From contig JAXDJX010000019.1 in assembly GCA_034667405.1 (NCBI GenBank), positions 372,001 to 436,000 of the forward strand: a DNA stretch of 64,000 bases, written 5' to 3'. The notes beneath the pieces were generated by a model. The model saw nothing but the letters and a program-made list of their open reading frames with translations, searched no databases and was not told the origin of the DNA. Positions 16,324 through 24,970 of the stretch are shown here, in pieces. Each line of letters begins with the position of its first letter. Position 1 is the first letter of the stretch. The stretch is from JANXVR01 sp034667405 (GTDB taxonomy: Bacteria; Actinomycetota; UBA4738; HRBIN12). The position numbers were made by a program, and so were the translations under genes.

Positions 16324-16806
16324 ATGGTCGCGTACAACACCGCTCTCGTGAATTTCCTGCTCTTCCTGCACATCATGGCCGCCATCGTGGCGTTCGGACC
16401 CACGTTCGTGTTCCCGATCATCATGGGGATGGCGCGCAAGGACCCGGCGCATATGGAATTCGGTGTGAAGGTCATCCACGCCATCGCGAGCAAGGTCACA
16501 AAGCTCGGAGCCATCGCTGCGGGCATCCTTGGGGTCCTGCTCATCCTCGCCGAGGACCTCAGCCTCAAAGACAACCCCTGGTTGCTGATCTCGCTCCTGG
16601 TCTACGCGATCGCCCTGGTCTTCGCCATCGTCGTTCAGAATCCGAACTCCGAGAAACTCCTCGGCCTTCTCTCCTCGGCAACGCCGGGTGAGGCGCCATC
16701 GGCCGAGGTCAGCGATCTGGGCGACCGTCTCCGGATGGGTGGCACGATGCTGGGCGTGGCGATCATCATCCTGGTGCTCCTGATGGTCTTCAAGCCGGGG
16801 GCGTAG
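16324..16806 (+). CDS. DUF2269-like small integral membrane protein
   Basis: A 160-residue protein with four hydrophobic spans at about 8-32, 52-74, 82-102 and 137-157. The first span LFLHIMAAIVAFG and the separation of spans resemble DUF2269 membrane proteins. The function is unknown; histidine within the first span hints at cofactor or proton chemistry, but this is speculative. A strong AGGAGG site lies 6 nt before the ATG. The gene sits alone between hutH and the peptidase E-like gene, transcribed toward the latter, with a 17-bp gap between stops. Confidence 0.65.
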   Translation: MVAYNTALVNFLLFLHIMAAIVAFGPTFVFPIIMGMARKDPAHMEFGVKVIHAIASKVTKLGAIAAGILGVLLILAEDLSLKDNPWLLISLLVYAIALVFAIVVQNPNSEKLLGLLSSATPGEAPSAEVSDLGDRLRMGGTMLGVAIIILVLLMVFKPGA

Positions 16807-16823
16807 GGAAGGACAGCCGGCGG

Positions 16824-17528
16824 CTAACCCAACATCCGGACGTCGAGGGGAGTCTCGATCGCGGCGCCGTTTGCGGCGCTGATCCGGTAGACACCCGCGT
16901 TCGGCGCCGACGCCACCGTCTCCGCGATCTCACTACCGACCACGTGTACCGCTGCGAAGTCGTCGCAGGCGACCCCTTCGGGCAACTCGCCCGAGCCAAC
17001 CAACTGGTGGAACCGCGGGCGGCGCTCGTCCTCGCCATCGAAGTGCGGGCAGAAGCTTCCTCTGGCGAACCCGAGCCCATCGACCAGTGGATCGGCTCTT
17101 CCAAGGAGGAACGAGTCGGTGGTGCTCGCTTCGAACCAGCAGTTCGCCCCGGCCGACATCCCGGCCATGACAACGCCCGACTCCCAGGCGCTGCGGAGGG
17201 CACGGTCGACGCCATGCACCCGCCAGATTGCGAGCATGTTCGCCGTGTTCCCGCCCCCGACATAGATAAGGTCCTGACCCCCCAGGAACGACCCGATGTC
17301 CTCCACGGTCCGCTCGAACAGATCCAGATACGTCGGTTCGAACCTCGACGCCGGGAATGCGCGGAGGAATCGGGTTACCACGACCGGCACCGCGGCAACG
17401 GCTGTGGGAAGGAGACACACCTTCGGTCTGGAGGCGTCCACCAGGTCGAGCGCGAACCCGTCCAGCACCGGGTCGTCCATCAAGAAGCCGCCGCCGCCCA
17501 TCGCGACGATGTGGCGTTCGGCGGTCAT
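16824..17528 (-). CDS. Peptidase E-like serine hydrolase (S51 / class I glutamine amidotransferase fold)
   Basis: A 234-residue protein. GMSAGANCWF is the nucleophile elbow of the S51 family, with the serine as nucleophile, and DLIYVGGGNTANML is the preceding glycine-rich strand; MGGGGFLMDD opens the fold. S51 includes Asp-dipeptidase PepE and cyanophycinase; length and motifs are nearer to PepE. It overlaps hutU by ATGA, so it is translated from the hut message and may process N-terminal Asp/Glu dipeptides or a histidine-derived compound; that substrate link is only inferred from position. Confidence 0.82.
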   Translation of the reverse strand: MTAERHIVAMGGGGFLMDDPVLDGFALDLVDASRPKVCLLPTAVAAVPVVVTRFLRAFPASRFEPTYLDLFERTVEDIGSFLGGQDLIYVGGGNTANMLAIWRVHGVDRALRSAWESGVVMAGMSAGANCWFEASTTDSFLLGRADPLVDGLGFARGSFCPHFDGEDERRPRFHQLVGSGELPEGVACDDFAAVHVVGSEIAETVASAPNAGVYRISAANGAAIETPLDVRMLG

Positions 17529-19192
17529 GCCCCCTCTTCCAACATCGGGATCCGCACCCCGCGCTCCTTCGCGACGGCGAGCGCGTCTTCATATCCCGCG
17601 TCCGCGTGGCGTGCCACGCCCGTTCCCGGATCGGACGTGAGTACCCGCTCCAACCGGCCGCGAGCGTTCTCCGATCCGTCGGCCACCACCACCATGCCGG
17701 CGTGGATCGAGTAGCCGATGCCCACGCCACCTCCGTGGTGCACGCTGACCCAATGCGCGCCGGCCGCAGTGTTGATGAGCGCGTTCAGGATCGGCCAATC
17801 GGCGATGGCGTCCGACCCATCCTTCATGGACTCGGTCTCGCGATAGGGACTCGCGACGCTTCCGCTATCCAAGTGGTCACGACCGATGACGATGGGTGCG
17901 GCGAGTTCGCCCGTCGCCACCATCTCGTTGAACTTCAGTCCGGCCTTCGCGCGCTCGCCGTATCCGAGCCAGCAGATGCGGGCCGGAAGCCCTTGGTAGG
18001 CAACGCGTTCCTCGGCAAGCTCCAACCACCGCTGGAGCCGCTGGTTCTCGGGGAACAGCTCCGCGACGGCTCGGTCGGTCTTCACGATGTCCTCGGGATC
18101 ACCCGAGAGCGCCGCCCATCTGAACGGTCCCTTGCCTTCACAGAACATCGGCCGAACGAACGCGGGCACGAACCCCGGGAAGCTATATGCCTCCTCCCGA
18201 GACATCCCGCCGATCTCAGCGCCCGCCCGAAGATTGTTCCCGTAGTCGAACGTCACGGAGCCCGCTCGCAAGAAGCCGACCATAGCCCGAACATGTTCGG
18301 CCATGCTCTCGTAGGCCCGGCGTTGGTATCCCTTGGGGTCGGTTCGTCGGAGGTCGGCGGCAGCATCGAGAGTGAGTCCGGAGGGGATGTATCCCCCCAA
18401 GGGATCGTGGGCACTGGTCTGGTCGGTGACGATGTCCGGACGGAACCCGCGCGCCAGAAGGTCGGGCAATACGTCGGCACAGTTGCCGACCAAGCCGATG
18501 GATACGGCTTCCCCATCCGCGCGCGCCGTCTCGGCCCACCCCACGGCCTGCTCCAGCGAATCCGTTTCCCGGTCGATGTAGCGCGTCTTGATACGCCGCT
18601 CGATACGGACGGGGTCGACCTCTACACAGAGGGCCACCCCTCCGTTCATGGTGACGGCCAGCGGTTGGGCGCCGCCCATGCCCCCAAGCCCACCGGTGAG
18701 CGTGATCGTCCCGGCCAGGCTTCCCTCGAAGCGCTGGGTTGCGCACTCGGCGAGCGTCTCGTACGTGCCCTGCAATATCCCCTGAGACCCGATATAGATC
18801 CAGGATCCCGCCGTCATCTGGCCGTACATGGTGAGCCCGGCGTCTTCCAGATCTCGGAACGTGTCCCAGTCGGCCCATTTCGGCACCAGCATGGCGTTCG
18901 AGATCAGCACCCGGGGAGCCATCTCGTGGGTGCGGAACACGCCCACGGGCTTGCCCGATTGCACGAGCATCGTCTCGTCGTCCTTGAGACTCTTGAGGGT
19001 GCGAACGATGGCGTCGTAGGCCTCCCAAGAGCGGGCGGCCCGCCCGGTCCCGCCGTAGACCACCAGGTCCTCGGGCCATTCGGCCACATCGGGATCCAGG
19101 TTGTTCATCAGCATCCGCATGGCGGCTTCCTGCGGCCAGGACCGACAGGACAGCTCGGGGCCATGCGGGGCACGGATCTCACGAGCGCTCAT
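17525..19192 (-). CDS. hutU: Urocanate hydratase
   Basis: 555 residues, the standard length. MTAGSWIYIGSQGILQGTYET and TGGLGGMGGAQPLA (an NAD-binding glycine stretch) are family hallmarks, and ICWLGYGERAK near residue 406 contains the conserved active-site cysteine. The enzyme uses tightly bound NAD to hydrate urocanate to imidazolone propionate, step two of histidine breakdown. ATG 19192 has GGAAGGTGG upstream and a TAGCAT box at 19220-19225. It overlaps the peptidase E-like gene by four bases downstream and is divergent from the EAL response regulator. Confidence 0.96.
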   Translation of the reverse strand: MSAREIRAPHGPELSCRSWPQEAAMRMLMNNLDPDVAEWPEDLVVYGGTGRAARSWEAYDAIVRTLKSLKDDETMLVQSGKPVGVFRTHEMAPRVLISNAMLVPKWADWDTFRDLEDAGLTMYGQMTAGSWIYIGSQGILQGTYETLAECATQRFEGSLAGTITLTGGLGGMGGAQPLAVTMNGGVALCVEVDPVRIERRIKTRYIDRETDSLEQAVGWAETARADGEAVSIGLVGNCADVLPDLLARGFRPDIVTDQTSAHDPLGGYIPSGLTLDAAADLRRTDPKGYQRRAYESMAEHVRAMVGFLRAGSVTFDYGNNLRAGAEIGGMSREEAYSFPGFVPAFVRPMFCEGKGPFRWAALSGDPEDIVKTDRAVAELFPENQRLQRWLELAEERVAYQGLPARICWLGYGERAKAGLKFNEMVATGELAAPIVIGRDHLDSGSVASPYRETESMKDGSDAIADWPILNALINTAAGAHWVSVHHGGGVGIGYSIHAGMVVVADGSENARGRLERVLTSDPGTGVARHADAGYEDALAVAKERGVRIPMLEEGA

Positions 19193-19219
19193 TCGCCACC
19201 TTCCACGATCGACTCAAGG

Positions 19220-19225
19220 ATGCTA
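19220..19225 (-). promoter_or_regulatory. Probable -10 box of hutU
   Basis: TAGCAT on the minus strand would start a transcript with a leader of about 20 nt carrying the GGAAGGTGG ribosome site. hutU is therefore leadered while hutH and hutI look leaderless. Confidence 0.4.
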
Positions 19226-19278
19226 CCCCGGTCGGCCCACCCCCCGTCTGGGTGATTGTGCCGACGTCCACGTACAGG

Positions 19279-19284
19279 TAGCGT
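19279..19284 (+). promoter_or_regulatory. Leaderless -10 box of the EAL response regulator
   Basis: TAGCGT at 19279-19284 is 7 nt before GTG 19292 and helps choose that start over the in-frame GTG at 19256. Confidence 0.5.
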
Positions 19285-19291
19285 CCCTGCC

Positions 19292-20491
19292 GTGGCTTCC
19301 GTCGGCGTCTCCTCAGCCAGGGGCAACGGGACGTCGTCCGATCCCATCAGGGTCCTGATCGCGGACGATGAACCGGCGCTTCGCGTGGCACTGTCCGATC
19401 TCCTCGCCCAGGATGAAGGCGTTGTCCTGGTGGGTACTGCCGGGGATGCAGACGAAGCGATCGAGCTGGCCGTCTCGCGCCGCCCCGATGTTGCGCTCGT
19501 CGACGTGAAGATGCCGGCCGGAGGCGGACCCCGCGCTGCCCGCGAGATCATCCGGGTCTCACCACGTACCCGTGTGATCGCGTTGAGCGCGTTCGAGGAC
19601 CGGCCGACGGTGCTCGAGATGCTCCGCGCCGGCGCGGTCGGCTACCTGGTGAAGGGCACCGCCGCCGGGGAGATCATCGACTCGATCGGCAAGGTTGCGC
19701 GCGGGGGCACCAGTCTCAGTTCCGAAGTCATCGGGGGAGTCGTCCACGAACTCAGCTCCCAGCTGCGCCGCGAAGAGATCGAAGCGCAGGAGATCGAATC
19801 GCGTCGCGGCACCATCCAACGGTTCCTGGACGGAAAAGGCCTCTCGATGGCGTTCCAGCCCATCGTTGACCTCCGCAGCCGGGCAACCGTGGGGATGGAA
19901 GGCTTGGCGCGGTTCCGTTCGCTGCCCATGCGCCCACCCGACCAGTGGTTCGCCGAAGCAGTCCGCGTCGAATTGGGGATCCAGCTAGAGCTCACCGCCA
20001 TCCGACAAGCGCTCGGCGCCCTCCCCCACCTCCCAGACGACGTCTACCTCTCGGTGAACGCTTCCCACCACGCCGCCATGTCGCCCGAACTGCCGGCGGT
20101 CCTGGAACCGTTCGGACCCAGGATCGTGGTGGAGATCACCGAACACGAAGCCGTGGAGGATTACGCGGCCTTGGTGCGCTCGCTCGACACCTTGCGGGGG
20201 TTGGGTTGCAGGGTGGCGATCGACGACGCCGGAGCCGGCTTCGCGAGCCTTCGACACACGCTGCAACTCGCGCCGGACATCGTGAAGGTGGATATCAGCC
20301 TCACGCGCGACATCGACTCGGATCGCGGCCGTCGCGCACTGGCGTCTGCGCTCATCTCGTTCGCCGATGAGATGGGGATGACCATCGTCGCCGAGGGCAT
20401 CGAGTCGCAAGCCGAACTGGACACCTTGCGTGAACTCGGCGTCATCTACGGACAGGGCTACTTCCTGGCCGAGCCCGCTCCCCTGTCCTGA
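19292..20491 (+). CDS. Response regulator with EAL c-di-GMP phosphodiesterase output
   Basis: About 399 residues. The receiver (about 18-135) has the acidic ADDE pair, VDVKMP phospho-aspartate and VKGT lysine, all intact, followed by a helical linker and an EAL domain (about 180-395). The signature is GMEGLAR (Glu203; EGL instead of EAL), and the other metal and catalytic residues are visible: VNAS, EITEHE, IDDAGAG, VKVD and AEGIES, so hydrolysis of c-di-GMP is likely. GTG 19292 was chosen for the TAGCGT box 7 nt upstream. It faces a GGDEF response regulator with 7 bp between stops. Confidence 0.92.
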   Translation: MASVGVSSARGNGTSSDPIRVLIADDEPALRVALSDLLAQDEGVVLVGTAGDADEAIELAVSRRPDVALVDVKMPAGGGPRAAREIIRVSPRTRVIALSAFEDRPTVLEMLRAGAVGYLVKGTAAGEIIDSIGKVARGGTSLSSEVIGGVVHELSSQLRREEIEAQEIESRRGTIQRFLDGKGLSMAFQPIVDLRSRATVGMEGLARFRSLPMRPPDQWFAEAVRVELGIQLELTAIRQALGALPHLPDDVYLSVNASHHAAMSPELPAVLEPFGPRIVVEITEHEAVEDYAALVRSLDTLRGLGCRVAIDDAGAGFASLRHTLQLAPDIVKVDISLTRDIDSDRGRRALASALISFADEMGMTIVAEGIESQAELDTLRELGVIYGQGYFLAEPAPLS

Positions 20492-20498
20492 TCTCGGA

Positions 20499-21470
20499 TC
20501 AGAGGACGCGTCGGTCGATCGCCCACGACGATCCTGCGGCTGCCTTCGTGAACGACTTCATCTCGGTCGCAACTGCGACGGCTTCGGCGTAGTGGAGGAA
20601 TCGGCGCATCTCCGTCGATGCGATCCCGATGGACACCGACAGGAGCGGGAACCGCTGCAGCTCTCCGCGGCGGTTCGTCACCTCGATGAATCCTTGCGCG
20701 CGGTCGACCTCGTCGTAGCGAGCAGGTGCCTCCTGGTCGAAGCGTTCGACGATGGCTTGCGCAACCACGGCGGCAACCCCGGGAGCGACCACGACGACGA
20801 AGTCGTCACCGCCAACATGACCAACGAACGCTTGGCCGCCGCTGACGTCGCGTGAGACCTCTTCCAGAAGCTGCGCGGTGAACTGGATGACCTGATCGCC
20901 GCGCATGAACCCATAGTGATCGTTGAACGCCTTGAAATGGTCGAGGTCCACGTAGAGGATCGCGAACTCTTCGCCGCGGTCGACGCGGCCGTCGATCTCC
21001 TCCTCGATCCGCACGTTGCCCGGCAGACCCGTGAGTGGCGACTGCGCCCGCATCTCTTTCGACCGTCGGAGCACGCCTCGGATCCTGGCGAGGAGTTCGG
21101 GTGTATCGAACGGCTTGACGATGTAATCGTCCGCGCCGATGGCGAATCCTTCGAGCTTGTCCGCCGAGAGCCCGCGGGCGGTCAGCATGATGACGCTCAC
21201 GGCGGCGGTTCGAGGGTCTTGACGGAGCCGGCGCGTGAGCTCGAAGCCGTCCATATTCGGCATCATCACGTCGGCAAGGACCAGATCTGGGCTCCGCTCC
21301 TGGGCTGCCTGGAGGGCCTGAACACCGTCATTGGCCACCCGGACTTCGTAGCCGGAGGCTTTCAGTTCGATCTCGAGGAGCCTTGCGATGAAGGGATCGT
21401 CATCCACGACGAGCAGGCTCTCGCCTCCGCCTATGGCGCCGTCCTCGACATCCGTTTCTTCACTCGTCAC
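20499..21470 (-). CDS. Response regulator with GGDEF diguanylate cyclase output
   Basis: About 323 residues: receiver (about 15-135; VVDDD, LADVMMP and IVKPFD all intact) joined to a GGDEF domain (about 150-320). The active loop is HVGGDDFVVV and the nucleotide-binding segment is DLDHFKAFNDHYG, so it should be an active cyclase, with GGDDF in place of GGDEF. The RxxD inhibitory site five residues upstream is absent, unlike in the membrane cyclase at 11259. Start chosen at GTG 21470 just after a GGGGGG site; an upstream extension to 21845 would read into cbs. Its 3' end faces the EAL regulator. Confidence 0.9.
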   Translation of the reverse strand: MTSEETDVEDGAIGGGESLLVVDDDPFIARLLEIELKASGYEVRVANDGVQALQAAQERSPDLVLADVMMPNMDGFELTRRLRQDPRTAAVSVIMLTARGLSADKLEGFAIGADDYIVKPFDTPELLARIRGVLRRSKEMRAQSPLTGLPGNVRIEEEIDGRVDRGEEFAILYVDLDHFKAFNDHYGFMRGDQVIQFTAQLLEEVSRDVSGGQAFVGHVGGDDFVVVVAPGVAAVVAQAIVERFDQEAPARYDEVDRAQGFIEVTNRRGELQRFPLLSVSIGIASTEMRRFLHYAEAVAVATEMKSFTKAAAGSSWAIDRRVL

Positions 21471-21621
21471 TGAACCCCCCGGGCCAGACCCGTCCCGCTC
21501 CTGGAATCGGCAGCTTACCGCGGCGGGTAAAGCCGGTAACGCACCCAACTCGTGAAAACCCGGTCGGCGACGGGCGGAGCGTGGCACGATAGGGCAGCTC
21601 ACCGCGAAAGGGGTTCGGACC

Positions 21622-23001
21622 ATGCCCGTGCTCGACACCTTCCTTGACGCCATGGGGAACACGCCGTTGGTACGGCTCTCCACGGTCACGCGAGGCGTTC
21701 GCCCGACCATCCTGGCCAAGCTCGAGATGCTGAACCCCGGCGGTAGCGTGAAGGACCGGATCGGCATCCGGATGATCGAGGCCGCCGAGCGGGATGGTCG
21801 GCTGAAGCCGGGTGGCACCATCGTGGAGCCCACGTCGGGAAACACCGGTCACGGTTTGGCCATCGCGGCCGCCAGCCGGGGCTACAGATGCATCTTCGTC
21901 ATGCCCGACAAGATGAGCCAGGAGAAGATCTCGCTCCTGCGCGCCTACGGCGCCGAGGTCATCATCACGCCGACCGCCGTGGCACCCGAGAGCCCCGAGA
22001 GCTACTACCGGGTAGCCGAGCGACTCTCCGAGGAGATCCCCGGCGCCTTCCAACCGAACCAATACTTCAACGCGGAGAACCCCGCCACGCACTATGCGAC
22101 CACCGGGCCGGAGATCTGGGAGCAGACGGAGGGGTCCATCGATGTGTTCGTCGCAGGCATCGGTACCGGCGGCACCATCAGCGGGGTGGGTCGGTACCTC
22201 AAGGAACAGCGCGCCGATGTAACGATCGTCGGCGCGGACCCGGAGGGTTCCGTGTACTCGGGAGACGAACCGCGTCCCTACCTCGTCGAGGGCATCGGCG
22301 AGGATTTCTGGCCCGACACGTTCGATCCGAGTGTCGTGGACCGATACGTGAAGGTCAGCGACAAGGAATCCTTCCGGATGGCGCGAGCGGTAACACGGCA
22401 GGAGGGCATCTTGGTCGGCGGCTCCAGCGGAACCGCGGTGGTCGCAGCGCTCCAGGTGGCCCGCGAACTCGACGATCCGTCGAAGACGATCGTCGTGCTC
22501 CTGCCGGACTCGGGCCGTGGGTACCTGTCGAAGGTTCATTCGGACACGTGGATGCTGCAACACGGGATGCTCGACCGGCCCGATGTCATCCGCGTCGAAG
22601 AGGTCCTGGGTGCCAAGGGAGGGACCCTCCCCGCCTTGATCACGGTGGACGCGCACGACAAGGTTCGCCAGGCGGTGGATACGCTCCAACAGCACAGCAT
22701 CAGTCAGGCGCCCGTGGTTCGCGAGGGCGACGGGACGGACGTTTCTCGCTTCGTCGGTTCCATCCGCGACCGCGAACTGCTGGAGCGGATCTTCCGCGAT
22801 CCCGACGCCCTCCAGGCAGATGTTGCCGAGGTCATGGCGCCCCCGGTCCCCATCGTCGAATGGGACGATCCCGTCGAGGTCGTGTTCTCGGTTCTCGAAC
22901 AGACGCCCGCGGCGCTCGTGTCCAAGGAAGGACACGTGCTCGGCGTGGTCACCCGGAGCGACCTCCTCGAATTCCTCGCGCATCGTCGGCGGCAGCCGTA
23001 G
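21622..23001 (+). CDS. cbs: Cystathionine beta-synthase
   Basis: About 459 residues. The PLP fold-type II core (1-330) has NPGGSVKDRIG with Lys44 as the PLP lysine and TSGNTGHGLA as the substrate loop; two CBS domains follow (about 335-455), seen in HSISQAPVVREGD and LGVVTRSDLLEFL. It condenses serine and homocysteine into cystathionine, the first transsulfuration step, and the CBS pair may sense an adenosyl ligand. The AAAGGGG site precedes the ATG. It shares one base with the DUF429 gene (TAGTG) and is followed by the gamma-family enzyme. Confidence 0.93.
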   Translation: MPVLDTFLDAMGNTPLVRLSTVTRGVRPTILAKLEMLNPGGSVKDRIGIRMIEAAERDGRLKPGGTIVEPTSGNTGHGLAIAAASRGYRCIFVMPDKMSQEKISLLRAYGAEVIITPTAVAPESPESYYRVAERLSEEIPGAFQPNQYFNAENPATHYATTGPEIWEQTEGSIDVFVAGIGTGGTISGVGRYLKEQRADVTIVGADPEGSVYSGDEPRPYLVEGIGEDFWPDTFDPSVVDRYVKVSDKESFRMARAVTRQEGILVGGSSGTAVVAALQVARELDDPSKTIVVLLPDSGRGYLSKVHSDTWMLQHGMLDRPDVIRVEEVLGAKGGTLPALITVDAHDKVRQAVDTLQQHSISQAPVVREGDGTDVSRFVGSIRDRELLERIFRDPDALQADVAEVMAPPVPIVEWDDPVEVVFSVLEQTPAALVSKEGHVLGVVTRSDLLEFLAHRRRQP

Positions 23002-23849
23002 TGGCGGACCGGATCCTCGGGATCGATGTCGGCGGCCCGAAACGGGGTCTGGACCTGGTCGTGTTGGACGAACGGCGGGTCCCGCTGGACGTGGTGCGGG
23101 GAGCCGGGCTTGCGGAGGTCACGAACGCGATCGCCCAATGGAAACCGACGGTCGTCGCCGTTGACTCCCCACCCCGATGGGGCGCGACCGGCCGATCAAG
23201 ACTCACCGAGCGCGAACTCGCGCGGCTGAACATCCATGCGTTCCCCACTCCCTCGGCCGAACACAGCTCCGACCCGATGTTCGACTGGATGCGCCAGGGC
23301 ATGCTCGTGTTCGATCGATGCACCGAACTTGGGTACCCGTTGTTCAACGGCGGAACCTTCCGCAAGCGCGCCATCGAGGTGTTCCCGCACGCCACGGCCG
23401 CCGTACTGGCCGGATGCCTGCCGCCGAAGGGGACCACGAAGCGTGTCTGGCGGGAACGCGTCCTTCGGCTCGAGCGGGTCGCCACCGACAGCCTGGCCAC
23501 GATGGATGCGATGGACGCCGCGCTGGCCGCGCTGACTGGGCTCCTGGCGCTGCAGGGCCACGCCTCCTATCTGGGCGATCTCCGGGAAGGGGTGATCGTG
23601 GTTCCGACACGTGCGCTCGCGCCGCGATACCGCCGCGGCGAGATGACCCAGGATGGCGGAACCACGAAGATGTTCGCTTGGTGCGTGTGCGGAGAGGAAG
23701 GCTGCGAGCGGCTGGTTCCCGTTGGCAATGAGTTCGCTCCGGGCCATGACGCGAAACGGAAGTCCAGACTGTGGCAGCAGGTTCGCGACGGGCGGGCCTC
23801 GGAAGAGGAGTTGGTGAGGCGCGGATGGAGACTTCCCCCCGAGATCTGA
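23001..23849 (+). CDS. DUF429 domain protein with C-terminal Cys/GHD module
   Basis: About 282 residues. It opens with LGIDVGGPKRGLDLVVLD and AVDSPPRWG, the two acidic strands of the RNase H-like DUF429 fold, with RKRAIEVFPHATAAVL in the middle. From about 225 a separate module has CVCGEEGCERL, then FAPGHDAKRKSRLWQQV and EELVRRGW; the three cysteines plus histidine could bind zinc. DUF429 proteins are predicted nucleases or phosphotransferases without a settled function. The GTG start shares its first base with the cbs stop, and the end overlaps the next gene by 25 nt, so it lies inside the transsulfuration operon for unknown reasons. Confidence 0.7.
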   Translation: MADRILGIDVGGPKRGLDLVVLDERRVPLDVVRGAGLAEVTNAIAQWKPTVVAVDSPPRWGATGRSRLTERELARLNIHAFPTPSAEHSSDPMFDWMRQGMLVFDRCTELGYPLFNGGTFRKRAIEVFPHATAAVLAGCLPPKGTTKRVWRERVLRLERVATDSLATMDAMDAALAALTGLLALQGHASYLGDLREGVIVVPTRALAPRYRRGEMTQDGGTTKMFAWCVCGEEGCERLVPVGNEFAPGHDAKRKSRLWQQVRDGRASEEELVRRGWRLPPEI

Positions 23850-24970
23850 GGTTCGAAACGAAGGCCATCCACGCCGGACAGGAGCCTGAGGCGCTCTACG
23901 GCGCGGTGAACGTGCCGATCTATCAAACCTCCACGTATGCCCAGCCCGGGGTGGGAAAGCCGAAGGCGTGGGATTACGCGAGAGGCGGGAACCCCACCCG
24001 CGAGGCCTTCCAGCAGGCGTTGGCCGCATTGGAAGGTGGGACTCGCTGTTTCGCGTTCGGCAGTGGGTTGGGCGCGTCCACGACGTTGCTGCTCACGCTG
24101 CGTCCCGGTGACCATGTCCTACTGTCCAACGATGTGTACGGGGGCACGTATCGCCTCCTCACCAACGTATTGTCCGGATGGGGATTGACCTGCGACACGG
24201 TCGACCTGGCCGACCAGGACGCGTTGCGCGCGGCCATCGGGCCCGCGACCCGATTCGTGTGGGTCGAAACGCCCTCCAACCCCCTCCTGCGGATCATCGA
24301 CATCGCGGCCGTCAGCGCGATCGCCCACGAAGCGGGCGCCAAGGTGGTGGTGGACAACACCTTCGCGACTCCCGCGTTGCAGCGTCCGCTCGCATCCGGC
24401 GCAGACGTCGTGCTGCACTCGGTGACGAAGTACATCGGGGGACACTCCGACCTCGTCGGCGGGGCCATCGTCACCAGCCAGGAAGAACTCATCGAACAGC
24501 TCGGGTTCCTGACGAACGCGGTAGGTGCCGTTCCCGGTCCGATGGACAGCTATCTCGCCTTGCGCGGGCTGAAGACGCTCGCGGTGCGGATGCGGGCACA
24601 CGGCGAGGGGGCGGCGGCGATCGTGGCGTTCCTCTCCGAACATCCGGCCGTCACGCGCGTCTACTACCCCGGGCTCGCCTCACACCCCGGGCATGAGATC
24701 GCCACCGCACAGATGGACGGGTTCGGCGGGATGGTGTCGTTTGAAGTGAAGACGGCGGAAGCGGCGCTGCGGACGGTCGAGCGAACGCGGCTCTTCTTCC
24801 TTGCGGAATCATTGGGAGGTGTCGAGTCCCTCATCGAGGTCCCGGGGCCGATGACCCACGCGAGCGTCGCCGGATCGCCCTTGGAGGTTCCGCCCACGCT
24901 GATCCGCCTGAGCGTGGGTATCGAGCACCCGGACGACCTCATCGCGGATCTGGCGCAAGCTCTCGGCTAG
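23825..24970 (+). CDS. Cystathionine gamma-lyase/synthase family PLP enzyme
   Basis: About 381 residues of the Cys/Met metabolism fold-type I family. WDYARGGNPTREAFQ, VYGGTYRLL, VVVDNTFATP and SVTKYIGGHSD (Lys202 as the PLP lysine) are family hallmarks, as is GGVESLIEVPGPMTHAS near the C-terminus. Next to cbs it most likely splits cystathionine into cysteine (gamma-lyase, reverse transsulfuration); gamma-synthase activity cannot be excluded because the two share motifs. ATG 23825 lies inside the end of the DUF429 gene, giving translational coupling. The 3' end overlaps the small DUF4177-like gene by four bases on the other strand. Confidence 0.9.
   Translation: METSPRDLRFETKAIHAGQEPEALYGAVNVPIYQTSTYAQPGVGKPKAWDYARGGNPTREAFQQALAALEGGTRCFAFGSGLGASTTLLLTLRPGDHVLLSNDVYGGTYRLLTNVLSGWGLTCDTVDLADQDALRAAIGPATRFVWVETPSNPLLRIIDIAAVSAIAHEAGAKVVVDNTFATPALQRPLASGADVVLHSVTKYIGGHSDLVGGAIVTSQEELIEQLGFLTNAVGAVPGPMDSYLALRGLKTLAVRMRAHGEGAAAIVAFLSEHPAVTRVYYPGLASHPGHEIATAQMDGFGGMVSFEVKTAEAALRTVERTRLFFLAESLGGVESLIEVPGPMTHASVAGSPLEVPPTLIRLSVGIEHPDDLIADLAQALG

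Noticed and set aside
16824..17528. Cyanophycinase, which with the CphA-like ligase would make a cyanophycin locus
   Set aside because: Length and motifs are nearer to peptidase E, the ligase lacks the ATP-grasp needed for polymer growth, and the two genes are over 40 kb apart.
17357..19255. 632-codon plus-strand frame opposite hutU
   Set aside because: Antisense shadow of hutU and the peptidase E-like gene; no ribosome site and low-complexity composition.
21888..23000. N-terminal extension of the DUF429 frame
   Set aside because: It lies inside cbs in another frame; the DUF429 fold begins right at GTG 23001.
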